From: an uncultured Collinsella sp.
Lineage (GTDB): Bacteria; Actinomycetota; Coriobacteriia; Coriobacteriales; Coriobacteriaceae
Direction: 5' to 3'
Assembly (NCBI GenBank): GCA_902491345.1
Contig: CABUHI010000013.1
Span: 1-56,035 of the forward strand
DNA: 56,035 nucleotides
The notes under the pieces are model-generated. The model saw nothing but the letters and a program-made list of their open reading frames with translations, had not been told where the DNA came from and ran no database searches. Of the stretch, positions 8,799 through 18,671 are shown piece by piece. A program made the translations under genes and the position numbers. Within the stretch, counting starts at the first letter, position 1. Every line of letters begins with the position of its first letter.

Positions 8799-10136
8799 CT
8801 ATGACCGGTCGCCTCCAAACAAGTCGGAACGCGTGGCCAAGTAGGCATCGAGGGCCTCGAGCGCACGGTCCGCATAGACCTGATAGCGGTCGCGCTTGCT
8901 GCGGCGCTTACCGTCCTCGAGCGGCGGCACCAGGCCAAAATTAACATGCATGGGCTGATAGCCCACGGTGGCAGGATCGGTCGCATAGCCCACGAGCGCA
9001 CCCAGGGCGCCCACGCGGGGCAACTCGACGGAATCGGCGCCGATAGCCTCTGCATAGGTGTTGAGCGCCGCGAGCAGACCTGTCGCCACGGCTTCCATGT
9101 ACCCCTCGGTGCCGGTGATCTGACCGGCCAGGCGCACACCGGTACCGGGCACGGCAAAGGTGCCATCGAGCACATGCGGGGCGTCGACAAAGGTATTGCG
9201 GTGCATGACACCGTAGCGGAAGAACTCAGCGTTCTCCAGGCCCGGCACCATATGGAAGACGCGCTTCTGCTCGCCAAAGGTCAAGTTGGTCTGGAAGCCC
9301 ACCAGGTTATAGGCGGTCTTCTCCTTGTTCTCGGCACGCAGCTGAATCGCCGCCCAGGGGCGACGTCCGGTACGCGGGTCGGTGAGGCCGACGGGCTTCA
9401 TGGCGCCAAAGCGAATGGCGTCCTTGCCGGTGCGCGCAACTTCCTCGGCAGGCTGGCAGGCCTGGAACAGATCGCCGCCCTCAAAGTCTTTGAGCACCAC
9501 GCGGTCGGCCGTGGTAAGCGCCTCGATAAAGGCCTCGTACTCCTCCTTATTGAGCGGAGCGTTGAGATAGTCGCCGCTCCCCTGCTCCTCGTAGCGCGAC
9601 TGCGAGAACAGCACGTCCATATCGAGCGTGGAGGCATCGACGATCGGCGCCGCGGCATCGAAAAACGCAAGGGCATCGCCGCCGACGAGCTTCATGACCT
9701 CTTCGCTCAGCGCCGGTGAACACAGCGGGCCCGCGGCAATGACCACGTGGCCCTCGGGAATCTGCGTGACCTCGCCGTGCACGACCTCGATATTGGGACG
9801 AGCGGCAACCTCGGCCTCGACAAGCTCGGAAAACTTGACGCGGTCGACCGCCAAGGCGCCACCGGCGGGAACAGCCGCGCGATGGGCGCAATCGAGCAGG
9901 ACTGAACCCATGCGCTCAAGCTCGGCCTTCAGCAAACCAGCCGCGGAATCCGGACGGGTCGACTTAAACGAATTGGAGCAGACGAGCTCTGCCAGGTGAT
10001 CGGTATGGTGGGCCGGGGAGCTCACCTGGGGGCGCATCTCGCACAGCTTTACGGCAAACCCGCGATCTGCCAGCTGGATCGCGCACTCCGAACCCGCCAG
10101 ACCGCCACCGATAACTGTCACCTGATCGAACTGCAT
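8799..10136 (-). CDS. trmFO: Folate/FAD-dependent tRNA (uracil-54-C5)-methyltransferase TrmFO
   Basis: TrmFO methylates U54 in the T-loop of tRNA using methylenetetrahydrofolate and FAD. N-terminal FAD-binding VTVIGGGLAGSECAIQLADR, then CEMRP, LVCSNSFKS with its conserved cysteine, and C-terminal GQITGTEGYMEAVATGLLA and HVNFGLVPPL. Length 445 residues is typical. ATG 10136 is nine bases after AAGG; a TTG six bases earlier is less well spaced. It sits 14 bases after dprA and its stop overlaps the extended start of the Xer recombinase. The comM-dprA-trmFO-xer order is also found in Firmicutes. Confidence 0.97.
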   Translation of the reverse strand: MQFDQVTVIGGGLAGSECAIQLADRGFAVKLCEMRPQVSSPAHHTDHLAELVCSNSFKSTRPDSAAGLLKAELERMGSVLLDCAHRAAVPAGGALAVDRVKFSELVEAEVAARPNIEVVHGEVTQIPEGHVVIAAGPLCSPALSEEVMKLVGGDALAFFDAAAPIVDASTLDMDVLFSQSRYEEQGSGDYLNAPLNKEEYEAFIEALTTADRVVLKDFEGGDLFQACQPAEEVARTGKDAIRFGAMKPVGLTDPRTGRRPWAAIQLRAENKEKTAYNLVGFQTNLTFGEQKRVFHMVPGLENAEFFRYGVMHRNTFVDAPHVLDGTFAVPGTGVRLAGQITGTEGYMEAVATGLLAALNTYAEAIGADSVELPRVGALGALVGYATDPATVGYQPMHVNFGLVPPLEDGKRRSKRDRYQVYADRALEALDAYLATRSDLFGGDRS

Positions 10137-10150
10137 CTGCAAACACCTTT

Positions 10151-11086
10151 CTAATTGACACGTTTTCCATTGTGACCGAAGGGTGTCTGGGCGTGAAGGG
10201 CAAACTTGGAGGGCGCATACCTTCCATCCATCATGCGCTCGATAAGGCCCTCGAGTTCAAGCGAACCCAAGAGTTTGAGTACGCCGACAGCATCGAGCGA
10301 GACGAGCGCCGCGATGTCGTCGACCTTGAGCGGAGAGGCGATGAGCGCATGCATCACGGTCTGCTGCGTTGGATCCAAGTCGGCAATGCCGGGAGCATCG
10401 GGGCGCGAGTAGCGCAGGGTTCCGTAGATGCGTGAGATAGCCATCTCGATAGATTCCTCGTCGACGATGCAGCAGGCACCGTTCGCAATGAGGTAATTCG
10501 TGCCACGCGACTCGGGCGATAGGATCGACCCCGGCACGGCAAGAAGTTCGCGCCCCAAATCCATAGCAGCCTCGGCTGTAGAAAACGTCCCAGAAGGCAT
10601 ACCCGCCTCGGATACAAAGAGGGCTTGCGACAGGGCCGCGATCACGCGATTGCGGCGCGGAAAGGCGAACTTGCGCGGACCCATGCCCCACGGAGAGATC
10701 GACACGACCGCGCCACCCGTATCGAGCGTGCGAGTAATAAGCCCCGCGCTCGAACGCGGATATTCCACGTCGGCGCCCGTCCCCAGCACCACGACGTGTT
10801 TGCCGCCGGCGTTGACCGCAGCCCAACCCGAGGCCTGGTCACAACCGACCGCGCCGCCCGAAACAACCGTCACTCCCGCCTCGATCGCCACCTTTGCCGC
10901 AAGCTCTGCCACGGCAAGACCATACGGCGAGGCCTTGCGCGCGCCGATGATGGAGAGCGCGGGCGTCGAAAGCACCTCGGGGTTGCCGCGCACATAAAGC
11001 GTCTGGGGTATATCAGAAAGCTCCAAAACGGTCTCGGGATACAACGCATCACCTGGATGCAGCTCGAAGGTCCCCTCAGCTATCAT
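10151..11086 (-). CDS. dprA: DNA processing protein DprA
   Basis: DprA loads RecA onto incoming single-stranded DNA during natural transformation. The Rossmann-like core is clear: ALSIIGARKASPYG, VVSGGAVGCDQASGWAA, VLGTGADVEYPR, FPRRNRVIAALSQALFVSEA and STAEAAMDLGRELLAVPG. The last ~70 residues (LDPTQQTVMHALIASPLK and on) form the winged-helix-like DML1 domain. The N-terminal SAM-like domain common in the family is very short here. Its ATG overlaps the comM stop by four bases (ATGA), so translation is coupled. With comM it suggests conserved DNA uptake or a recombination role. Confidence 0.95.
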   Translation of the reverse strand: MIAEGTFELHPGDALYPETVLELSDIPQTLYVRGNPEVLSTPALSIIGARKASPYGLAVAELAAKVAIEAGVTVVSGGAVGCDQASGWAAVNAGGKHVVVLGTGADVEYPRSSAGLITRTLDTGGAVVSISPWGMGPRKFAFPRRNRVIAALSQALFVSEAGMPSGTFSTAEAAMDLGRELLAVPGSILSPESRGTNYLIANGACCIVDEESIEMAISRIYGTLRYSRPDAPGIADLDPTQQTVMHALIASPLKVDDIAALVSLDAVGVLKLLGSLELEGLIERMMDGRYAPSKFALHAQTPFGHNGKRVN

Positions 11087-12606
11087 TGGTCCCTCCTTCC
11101 CTGGTACATCGCCGCCTCGAGCACGTGGTCCTGCGTCACTTGCTCGCTCTCGGCGACGTCAGCGATTGTACGCGCGATACGCACCAGGCGTACGATGCCG
11201 CGGCCCGTGAGATGTGTGCGTTTGGATAGGCCGAGTACGCATTTCTCGGCAGCATCATCGAGCTCGAAGGTCGAAACGACGCCGTCAATGGACCGCGTCT
11301 CGTCATCCTCGGCCTCGGCATCCGCATCGTCCATACGGGACTCGCGCCAGGCGCGAAAGGCACGACCGCGCACAACGTAGTCACGTAACTCGGCCGACGA
11401 CATACCCTCCGCACCCTCGATAATCACTTGAGGGTCGGGACGGGTCACATCGATCATCATGTCGATAAGGTCGGCCAAGGGACCGCGCAGTTTAGACCGA
11501 TAGCGCTCGACCATCGCCGCCGAGCAGCGACACGGTACCTCGCGATCGCCCAAAAAGCCGCAGGGGCAGGGATTGCTCGCAGCCAGCAGCTGAAAGCGCG
11601 ACGGGAAGGTAAAAGCCCCGTCGACGCGTACGATCCTCACATAGCCGCGCTCGATGGGCTGACGCAGCGTCTGCAGCACGCCAGTGGGAAACTCGGCTAG
11701 CTCGTCCAAAAAGAGCACGCCGCCATGAGCTAGGCTAATTTCGCCCGGATGCACTGGACGTCCGCCGCCGATGAGGCCCGCGGTCGAAATGCTGTGATGC
11801 GGGCTGCGGAAGGGGCGATGCCCCGCAAGCAGTCCATCGATGTTCTCGCCCAAGACCGAATGGATGCACAGCGCCTCTTGCTGATCCTCGAGAGAAAGCT
11901 CGGGCAAAATGCCTGTCATGCGCCGCGCAAGCATGGTCTTGCCCGAACCAGGCGAGCCGATCATGAGCAGTCCGAGCTCGCCGGCGGCCGCAAGCGCCAT
12001 GCCGCGCTTGGCGACCTCCTGTCCCAGTACGTCGGCATAGTCGAGCTCGGGCTCAAAGGTCGCCTCGACACCCTCGGAATCCAAGTAGTGCCGTGCGGCA
12101 TCGCCCATACCGTGAGCAAGCTGAGACAGATGGTCGATAAAGCCGCAATCCACGCCCGCGAGTGGCACATGCTGGTCGGACCTGCCGGCGATAAAAGACA
12201 GCCCCATGTCGCGAGCCAATAGCTGAAACGCCACCTCGCCTTTGACAGGAAGCACCGTGCCGTCCAAGCCGAGCTCGCCGGCGATAAGACAACGATCGAG
12301 GTTGTCGCGGGGAATCTGACCATCGGCCGCTAGAACCGCGATGGCGATGGGCAGATCAAAGCCGCTACCGGTCTTGCGAATATCGCCGGGCGCCAGATTG
12401 ACCGTAATGCCCGAGCGCGGGATCTCAAAGCCGGCCGAGCGCATCGCACAGCGAATACGACCACGTGACTCCATCACCTCCATACTCGGGATGCCGAGCA
12501 TCTGAATGCCCGGAACGCCGCCGGCAAGCGAGACCTCGACCGTGACGTGAATCGCCTCGACGCCGCGGATGCAGGCCGCGTGAACGGCAAACGTCTCGAA
12601 CGCCAT
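11083..12606 (-). CDS. comM: ComM-like YifB family Mg chelatase-type AAA+ ATPase
   Basis: ComM is a hexameric AAA+ helicase that promotes branch migration during natural transformation. Order: N-terminal Lon-protease-like domain (ETFAVHAACIRGVEAIHVTV, SGSGFDLPIAIA), Walker A GSPGSGKT (~217-224), Walker B GGVLFLDE (~295-302), Cys-rich ASNPCPCGFLGDREVPCRCS, and the C-terminal helical domain with SKRTHLTGRGIVRLVRIARTIA. Start chosen at ATG 12606 (507 residues): it overlaps the upstream stop (TGATG) and matches the family N-terminus; the frame remains open further upstream but that part is an out-of-frame shadow of the YraN gene. Confidence 0.95.
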   Translation of the reverse strand: MAFETFAVHAACIRGVEAIHVTVEVSLAGGVPGIQMLGIPSMEVMESRGRIRCAMRSAGFEIPRSGITVNLAPGDIRKTGSGFDLPIAIAVLAADGQIPRDNLDRCLIAGELGLDGTVLPVKGEVAFQLLARDMGLSFIAGRSDQHVPLAGVDCGFIDHLSQLAHGMGDAARHYLDSEGVEATFEPELDYADVLGQEVAKRGMALAAAGELGLLMIGSPGSGKTMLARRMTGILPELSLEDQQEALCIHSVLGENIDGLLAGHRPFRSPHHSISTAGLIGGGRPVHPGEISLAHGGVLFLDELAEFPTGVLQTLRQPIERGYVRIVRVDGAFTFPSRFQLLAASNPCPCGFLGDREVPCRCSAAMVERYRSKLRGPLADLIDMMIDVTRPDPQVIIEGAEGMSSAELRDYVVRGRAFRAWRESRMDDADAEAEDDETRSIDGVVSTFELDDAAEKCVLGLSKRTHLTGRGIVRLVRIARTIADVAESEQVTQDHVLEAAMYQGRRDQ

Positions 12607-13091
12607 CACGACACCTGCCAATCGAACGCGTTGTACTGGTGCTCGATCTCGGCGATATGCCCGTCGCGGATGGTGACGCCCACGGCATCGAAGCGAATCG
12701 CCTTGAGCGGATAATGCTCCATGAGATAGCAACTTGCGATGCGGCGGTAGCGGCGTTGCTTTTGGGCGTCCACGGCCTCCTCGGGAAAGACCCGCGTGTT
12801 GCAATCCAGCGCAACGCGTCTGGTCTTGACCTCGGCCATCACCACGACATCGTCGAGCTCATCGAGCAGCACCAGATCGGCCTCGCCCTCGGTGCAACGA
12901 TAACCCTGCTCCAGCAAGGTGTAGCCGCGCTCGTTAAAGTAGTCGATGGTGATCAGCTCGCCTAGCATGCCCAGCTCGCGGGGACTGAGTCCCTTGATAA
13001 ACTCGGGCGTCATCGCCCCACAGTCGAGCTCGCCGTTTTCCCAACGCTCCTTGAGCTGCTGCGTCTTGCTCTTTTTGCTTGCGGCACTCAT
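12606..13091 (-). CDS. YraN/UPF0102 family endonuclease-like protein
   Basis: Member of the YraN (UPF0102) family, proteins with a PD-(D/E)xK nuclease fold of unsettled function. Visible: GELITIDYFNERGYTLLEQG, EGEADLVLLDE with the metal-binding acid, and VVMAEVKTRR (the ExK part). Start is ATG 13091 with GGAG upstream, giving 161 residues and a ~40-residue Lys/Glu-rich N-terminal extension before the core. The gene overlaps comM by one base, so it belongs with comM-dprA. It is the first gene after the rnhB terminator. Confidence 0.9.
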   Translation of the reverse strand: MSAASKKSKTQQLKERWENGELDCGAMTPEFIKGLSPRELGMLGELITIDYFNERGYTLLEQGYRCTEGEADLVLLDELDDVVVMAEVKTRRVALDCNTRVFPEEAVDAQKQRRYRRIASCYLMEHYPLKAIRFDAVGVTIRDGHIAEIEHQYNAFDWQVS

Positions 13092-13189
13092 GGGGTCTCC
13101 TTTCCCGCACACTGCATTGCCCCGATGATGAGGGCACCTTTCATGCGGGTAAGTACCGGAAGCAAACCAAAAGCTGACCAAATGCCGAC

Positions 13190-13231
13190 AAAAAACGGGC
13201 CGTACGCAGCAATGCTGCTGCATACGGCCCG
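13190..13231 (-). terminator. Rho-independent terminator after rnhB
   Basis: Minus strand: long GC-rich stem (13196-13231, CGGGCCGTATGCAGCA paired with TGCTGCGTACGGCCCG, one wobble) followed by six T. It separates rplS-rnhB from yraN-comM-dprA-trmFO-xer. Confidence 0.93.
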
Positions 13232-13280
13232 CTACCAGCAGGTTTATAAAACCCCAGAGGTCCCTGTCTCCACAATTGGC

Positions 13281-14069
13281 CTAAAAAAGGCGCTCAGTCT
13301 GCAGAAAGTTTCCGCAAAAGCTCACACGGTGCAGCGGACAAAGTCCATGTTTGCGAATGGCCTCGATGTGCTCGGGGCTCGCATAGCCCTTCGACTCGGC
13401 CAGATGGTACTCGGGGTACTCGGCGTCGTACTCGACCATCATCTCGTCACGCGTGACCTTGGCCATGATGGACGCTGCGGCGATGCAGGCGATCTTGGCA
13501 TCGCCTTTCACCACATCGCGCTCGTTAGGAACAGCGCCCAAGGGGTTGCCATCCATGAGGACGCAGTCGGGTTCAAGTCCCGTATCGGCCACGGCGCCCG
13601 CAACGGCGGTACGGATAGCACGGGCCATGCCCATCTCATCGATATCCTTAGGCGCGATATGGCAAAAACCGATCGCCGTCGCCACCTCGGCAATCTTCAC
13701 TGAGAGCAACTCGCGGCGCGCCGGCGTGAGCTTTTTGGAATCGTTGATGCCCCAGACGCGCGGCTCCATGGGAAGGCACACGGCACACACGGTTAAGGGA
13801 CCCGCTACCGAGCCGCGGCCCACCTCGTCGACACCAACGACCACCCCATCGCCGCCAAGCTCATGCATAAGCTCGTACATGTCATTGACGCGCTCGCGCT
13901 CGGCAAGTTCCTTAGCATGGCGTTTGAGGGCGCGTTCACAAGCCTTGATCACCTGCTGGCGCGGGTCCTCGCGATAATGCTCCACGAGGGCGGGGATCTC
14001 CTCAAACGTTGCGCTCGCTAGCTCTCCGGCAACCTGCGATGCCGAAACCGAGCTCGTCATATTGGCCAT
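13281..14069 (-). CDS. rnhB: Ribonuclease HII
   Basis: RNase HII removes ribonucleotides from DNA and RNA primers. Catalytic motifs: VVGVDEVGRGSVAGP (DEG-like acids in GVDEVGRG), GINDSKKLTPARRE, LMDGNPLGAV and KGDAKIACIAAASIMAKVTRD. The protein is 262 residues because it carries a ~75-residue helical N-terminal extension, as Bacillus RNase HII does. ATG 14069 is six bases after GGAGGG; the earlier frame contains the binding site itself. It follows rplS behind a terminator and ends at another terminator. Confidence 0.96.
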   Translation of the reverse strand: MANMTSSVSASQVAGELASATFEEIPALVEHYREDPRQQVIKACERALKRHAKELAERERVNDMYELMHELGGDGVVVGVDEVGRGSVAGPLTVCAVCLPMEPRVWGINDSKKLTPARRELLSVKIAEVATAIGFCHIAPKDIDEMGMARAIRTAVAGAVADTGLEPDCVLMDGNPLGAVPNERDVVKGDAKIACIAAASIMAKVTRDEMMVEYDAEYPEYHLAESKGYASPEHIEAIRKHGLCPLHRVSFCGNFLQTERLF

Positions 14070-14096
14070 ACCAGGCCCTCCTTGCATGCAAATCAG

Positions 14097-14128
14097 ATAA
14101 AAAGAAGGGCCACCCGAAGGTGACCCTT
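14097..14128 (-). terminator. Terminator after rplS with UUCG tetraloop
   Basis: Minus strand: ten-base-pair stem AAGGGTCACC / GGTGGCCCTT (14128-14119 and 14114-14105) closed by a TTCG tetraloop and followed by CTTTTT. It lies 34 bases after the rplS stop and just before rnhB. Confidence 0.88.
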
Positions 14129-14162
14129 GTGTCCAAACGAGTGGACAGACGCTGCGATCTAC

Positions 14163-14504
14163 TTAGCGCTTCTCGGGGATGCGAGCAGCCTTGCCCACCT
14201 TGTCGCGGAGGTAGTACAGCTTGGCGCGACGGACGCGACCATGACGAACGACCTCGAGCTTGGCGATCTTGGGGCTGTGAAGCGGGAAGGTACGCTCAAC
14301 ACCGACACCGAAGGACATCTTGCGGACGGTGAAGGTCTCGCGGGCACCGGCGCCGGCCATGCGGATGACGTCGCCCTGGAAGACCTGGATGCGCTCGCGG
14401 TCGCCTTCCTTAATGCGGTAGTGAACCTTGACGTTGTCGGCGACGCGAACCTGAGGAATGTCCTCGCGGATCTGCTGACGCTCGATTGCGCGGATGTAAT
14501 CCAT
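14163..14504 (-). CDS. rplS: 50S ribosomal protein L19
   Basis: L19 sits at the interface of the ribosomal subunits. Recognised by DYIRAIERQQIREDIPQVRV, VKVHYRIKEGDRERIQVFQG and the basic C-terminal SPKIAKLEVVRHGRVRRAKL. The 113 residues match the family. ATG 14504 is seven bases after AAGGA; a TTG two codons earlier is too close. It has its own promoter and leader (see the neighbouring entries), apart from the rpsP-rimM-trmD operon in which rplS is often found. Confidence 0.98.
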   Translation of the reverse strand: MDYIRAIERQQIREDIPQVRVADNVKVHYRIKEGDRERIQVFQGDVIRMAGAGARETFTVRKMSFGVGVERTFPLHSPKIAKLEVVRHGRVRRAKLYYLRDKVGKAARIPEKR

Positions 14505-14528
14505 GTGCAATTCCTTACTCTTCTAGAG

Positions 14529-14552
14529 GTGCCGTACCACTCTGGCCGGCAC
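14529..14552 (-). promoter_or_regulatory. Leader hairpin upstream of rplS
   Basis: Minus strand GTGCCG...CGGCAC stem with a nested CCA/TGG helix, 24 bases long, lying between the promoter and the L19 start. Ribosomal protein genes commonly carry such autoregulatory leader hairpins; an L19 leader is known in Firmicutes. The match here is structural only. Confidence 0.4.
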
Positions 14553-14573
14553 GTAGTTGAACAAACGTATTCG

Positions 14574-14601
14574 AGTATACACGCGCGGGTTTCTGCTGCA
14601 A
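14574..14601 (-). promoter_or_regulatory. rplS promoter
   Basis: Minus strand TTGCAG (14601-14596), 16-base spacer, TATACT (14579-14574). Predicts a start near 14567 and a leader of ~60 bases containing the hairpin at 14529-14552. Confidence 0.7.
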
Positions 14602-14647
14602 GAACAATTTTTTACGCAGACAAAAAGACAAAACCCGCACATGATAA

Positions 14648-14675
14648 CCGTCCGCCTCACGAATGAGACGGACGG
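14648..14675 (-). terminator. Hairpin after ppdK
   Basis: Minus strand: twelve-base-pair stem CCGTCCGTCTCA / TGAGGCGGACGG (one G-T pair) with a TTCG tetraloop, ~40 bases after the ppdK stop. The downstream tract is TTATCATG rather than a clean T run, so it may be a weak or factor-assisted terminator; a TTTTG/TTTTTG tract follows ~15-20 bases later. Confidence 0.65.
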
Positions 14676-14713
14676 CATGAGGGGGGCTACGTTAGGCGTC
14701 TGAACCCAAAACG

Positions 14714-17464
<2,751 letters not shown>

Positions 17465-17761
17465 GATACTTCCCCTTCCATGCACTTACGCGCACGACCG
17501 TGGTAACGAATCGACCCACCGGATGCGGGCCGTGAGGGAACTATACGGCGCGTTTTGGGCAGGCTTGAGCAGAGGGTGCGCGGTTTGGTAAACGTGCTAA
17601 AACTGGCGGTAAACGGTAGATAAAGGTGGTTACCTTATGAAGATACCACTGCAAGAGAAATGCAGGTCAGATGCAAGTTTCTTGCTAAATCGCTTTATCA
17701 TTATCGTGCATTATTTTGAGGTAGTCTATTTAGGACGGGGCTTTTTAACTACTCCAATGAG
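17465..17761 (-). other. ppdK upstream region
   Basis: About 297 bases without a gene. On the minus strand it holds TATAGT (17542-17547 region) with a poor -35, a possible ppdK promoter. Two copies of GTTTACC lie 21 bases apart (two helical turns), a spacing typical of operator half-sites. A dispersed palindromic repeat occupies its upstream end (separate entry). No convincing small gene or RNA was seen. Confidence 0.4.
17718..17754. repeat. Dispersed palindromic repeat, copy 1
   Basis: Reads GAGGTAGTCTATTTAGGACG then GGGCTTTTTAACTACTCC: outer arms GAGTAG/CTACTC-like around a GGACGGGGC core. It is a diverged relative of the perfect inverted repeat arms at 51376-51412 and 51468-51504 and of 25753-25786. 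It lies directly beside the stop codon of the PPDK regulatory gene. Confidence 0.7.
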
Positions 17762-18637
17762 CTAACTTTGCTGCACTCGACTGGCGGCGCGGCGGGCGCG
17801 GGCTTCTTGGATTTCCTCCAAGTGGCTAATGATCTCGGCAGCGCTTTCCTCGATGGCCTTGCCGTCGGTACGCACCACAAAGCAGCCTAGGCGCTTCATG
17901 AGGGCACGAGCTTCCTCGAGCTCGCTGCGCACGCTCTCGGGCTCGGCATAGGAGCCGGCAACGGCACGGGCGTAGTCATCGCCCAAGCGGCTATCGCGAA
18001 TCTCGGAAATAACGTCGACGGTCGAAATCAGGCCAAACAAACGCATCGGGTCGACCTCGTAAATTGACTTGGGCGGCTCCATGCCATGGGCCAACGGAAC
18101 ATTGGCAACCTTGTAACCTTGAAAGGCCAAAAACATCGACAGCGGCGTCTTGGACGTGCGCGATACGCCCAGCAGCACGATATCGGCACCCGACAGATCG
18201 TCGCAGCCGCGCCCGTCATCGTGCTCAACGAAATACTCCATGGCCTCGATACGATGGAAATAGCGGTCATCGGTCTTGTGAATCACGCCCGCGACGCCCT
18301 TGGGCGGTACACCGATGAGCGACGACAGCACGGCGAGCGTCGGGCCGATCAGGTCGACCGAGCGAATATGCAGCATGCCCAGGTAATCGAGCACACGAGC
18401 ACGTAGCGCCGGGTCGACGATGGTATGGAACACGGCGATATCGCGATGGTCGGCATCGACGCGCGGCCCCACAAATGACTTGACCTGCTCCACAGAAGTC
18501 ACCTTAGGCAGGCGCAAAACACAAAAAGCCCCTTCATCAAATTGCCCGGACGCCGCAAGCACCACCTCACAAGCGGTATCACCGAGCGAGTCGGAGATAA
18601 CGATAACGGTGGGACGAGCGGTGACCGGGCAATCCAT
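17762..18637 (-). CDS. PPDK regulatory protein (DUF299 bifunctional kinase/phosphorylase)
   Basis: DUF299 proteins inactivate PPDK (or PEP synthase) by ADP-dependent threonine phosphorylation and reactivate it by Pi-dependent dephosphorylation. Visible: N-terminal TVIVISDSLGDTACEV, VGVIHKTDDRYFHRIEAMEYFVEHDDG-like region, and the P-loop-like GVSRTSKTPLSMFLA, followed by KVANVPLAHG and DPMRLFGL. Length 291 residues is normal. SD AAGGAG lies before ATG 18637. Its closeness to ppdK argues that PPDK is the target rather than PEP synthase. It follows glyS by 34 bases. Confidence 0.93.
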   Translation of the reverse strand: MDCPVTARPTVIVISDSLGDTACEVVLAASGQFDEGAFCVLRLPKVTSVEQVKSFVGPRVDADHRDIAVFHTIVDPALRARVLDYLGMLHIRSVDLIGPTLAVLSSLIGVPPKGVAGVIHKTDDRYFHRIEAMEYFVEHDDGRGCDDLSGADIVLLGVSRTSKTPLSMFLAFQGYKVANVPLAHGMEPPKSIYEVDPMRLFGLISTVDVISEIRDSRLGDDYARAVAGSYAEPESVRSELEEARALMKRLGCFVVRTDGKAIEESAAEIISHLEEIQEARARRAASRVQQS

Positions 18638-18671
18638 GCGGGGCTCCTTTTGCGCTTACGCGCAGGCTGGC

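Noticed and set aside
12607..12804. N-terminal extension of ComM by 66 codons
   Set aside because: Out-of-frame translation of yraN; the family N-terminus begins at ATG 12606 with a TGATG coupling to yraN.
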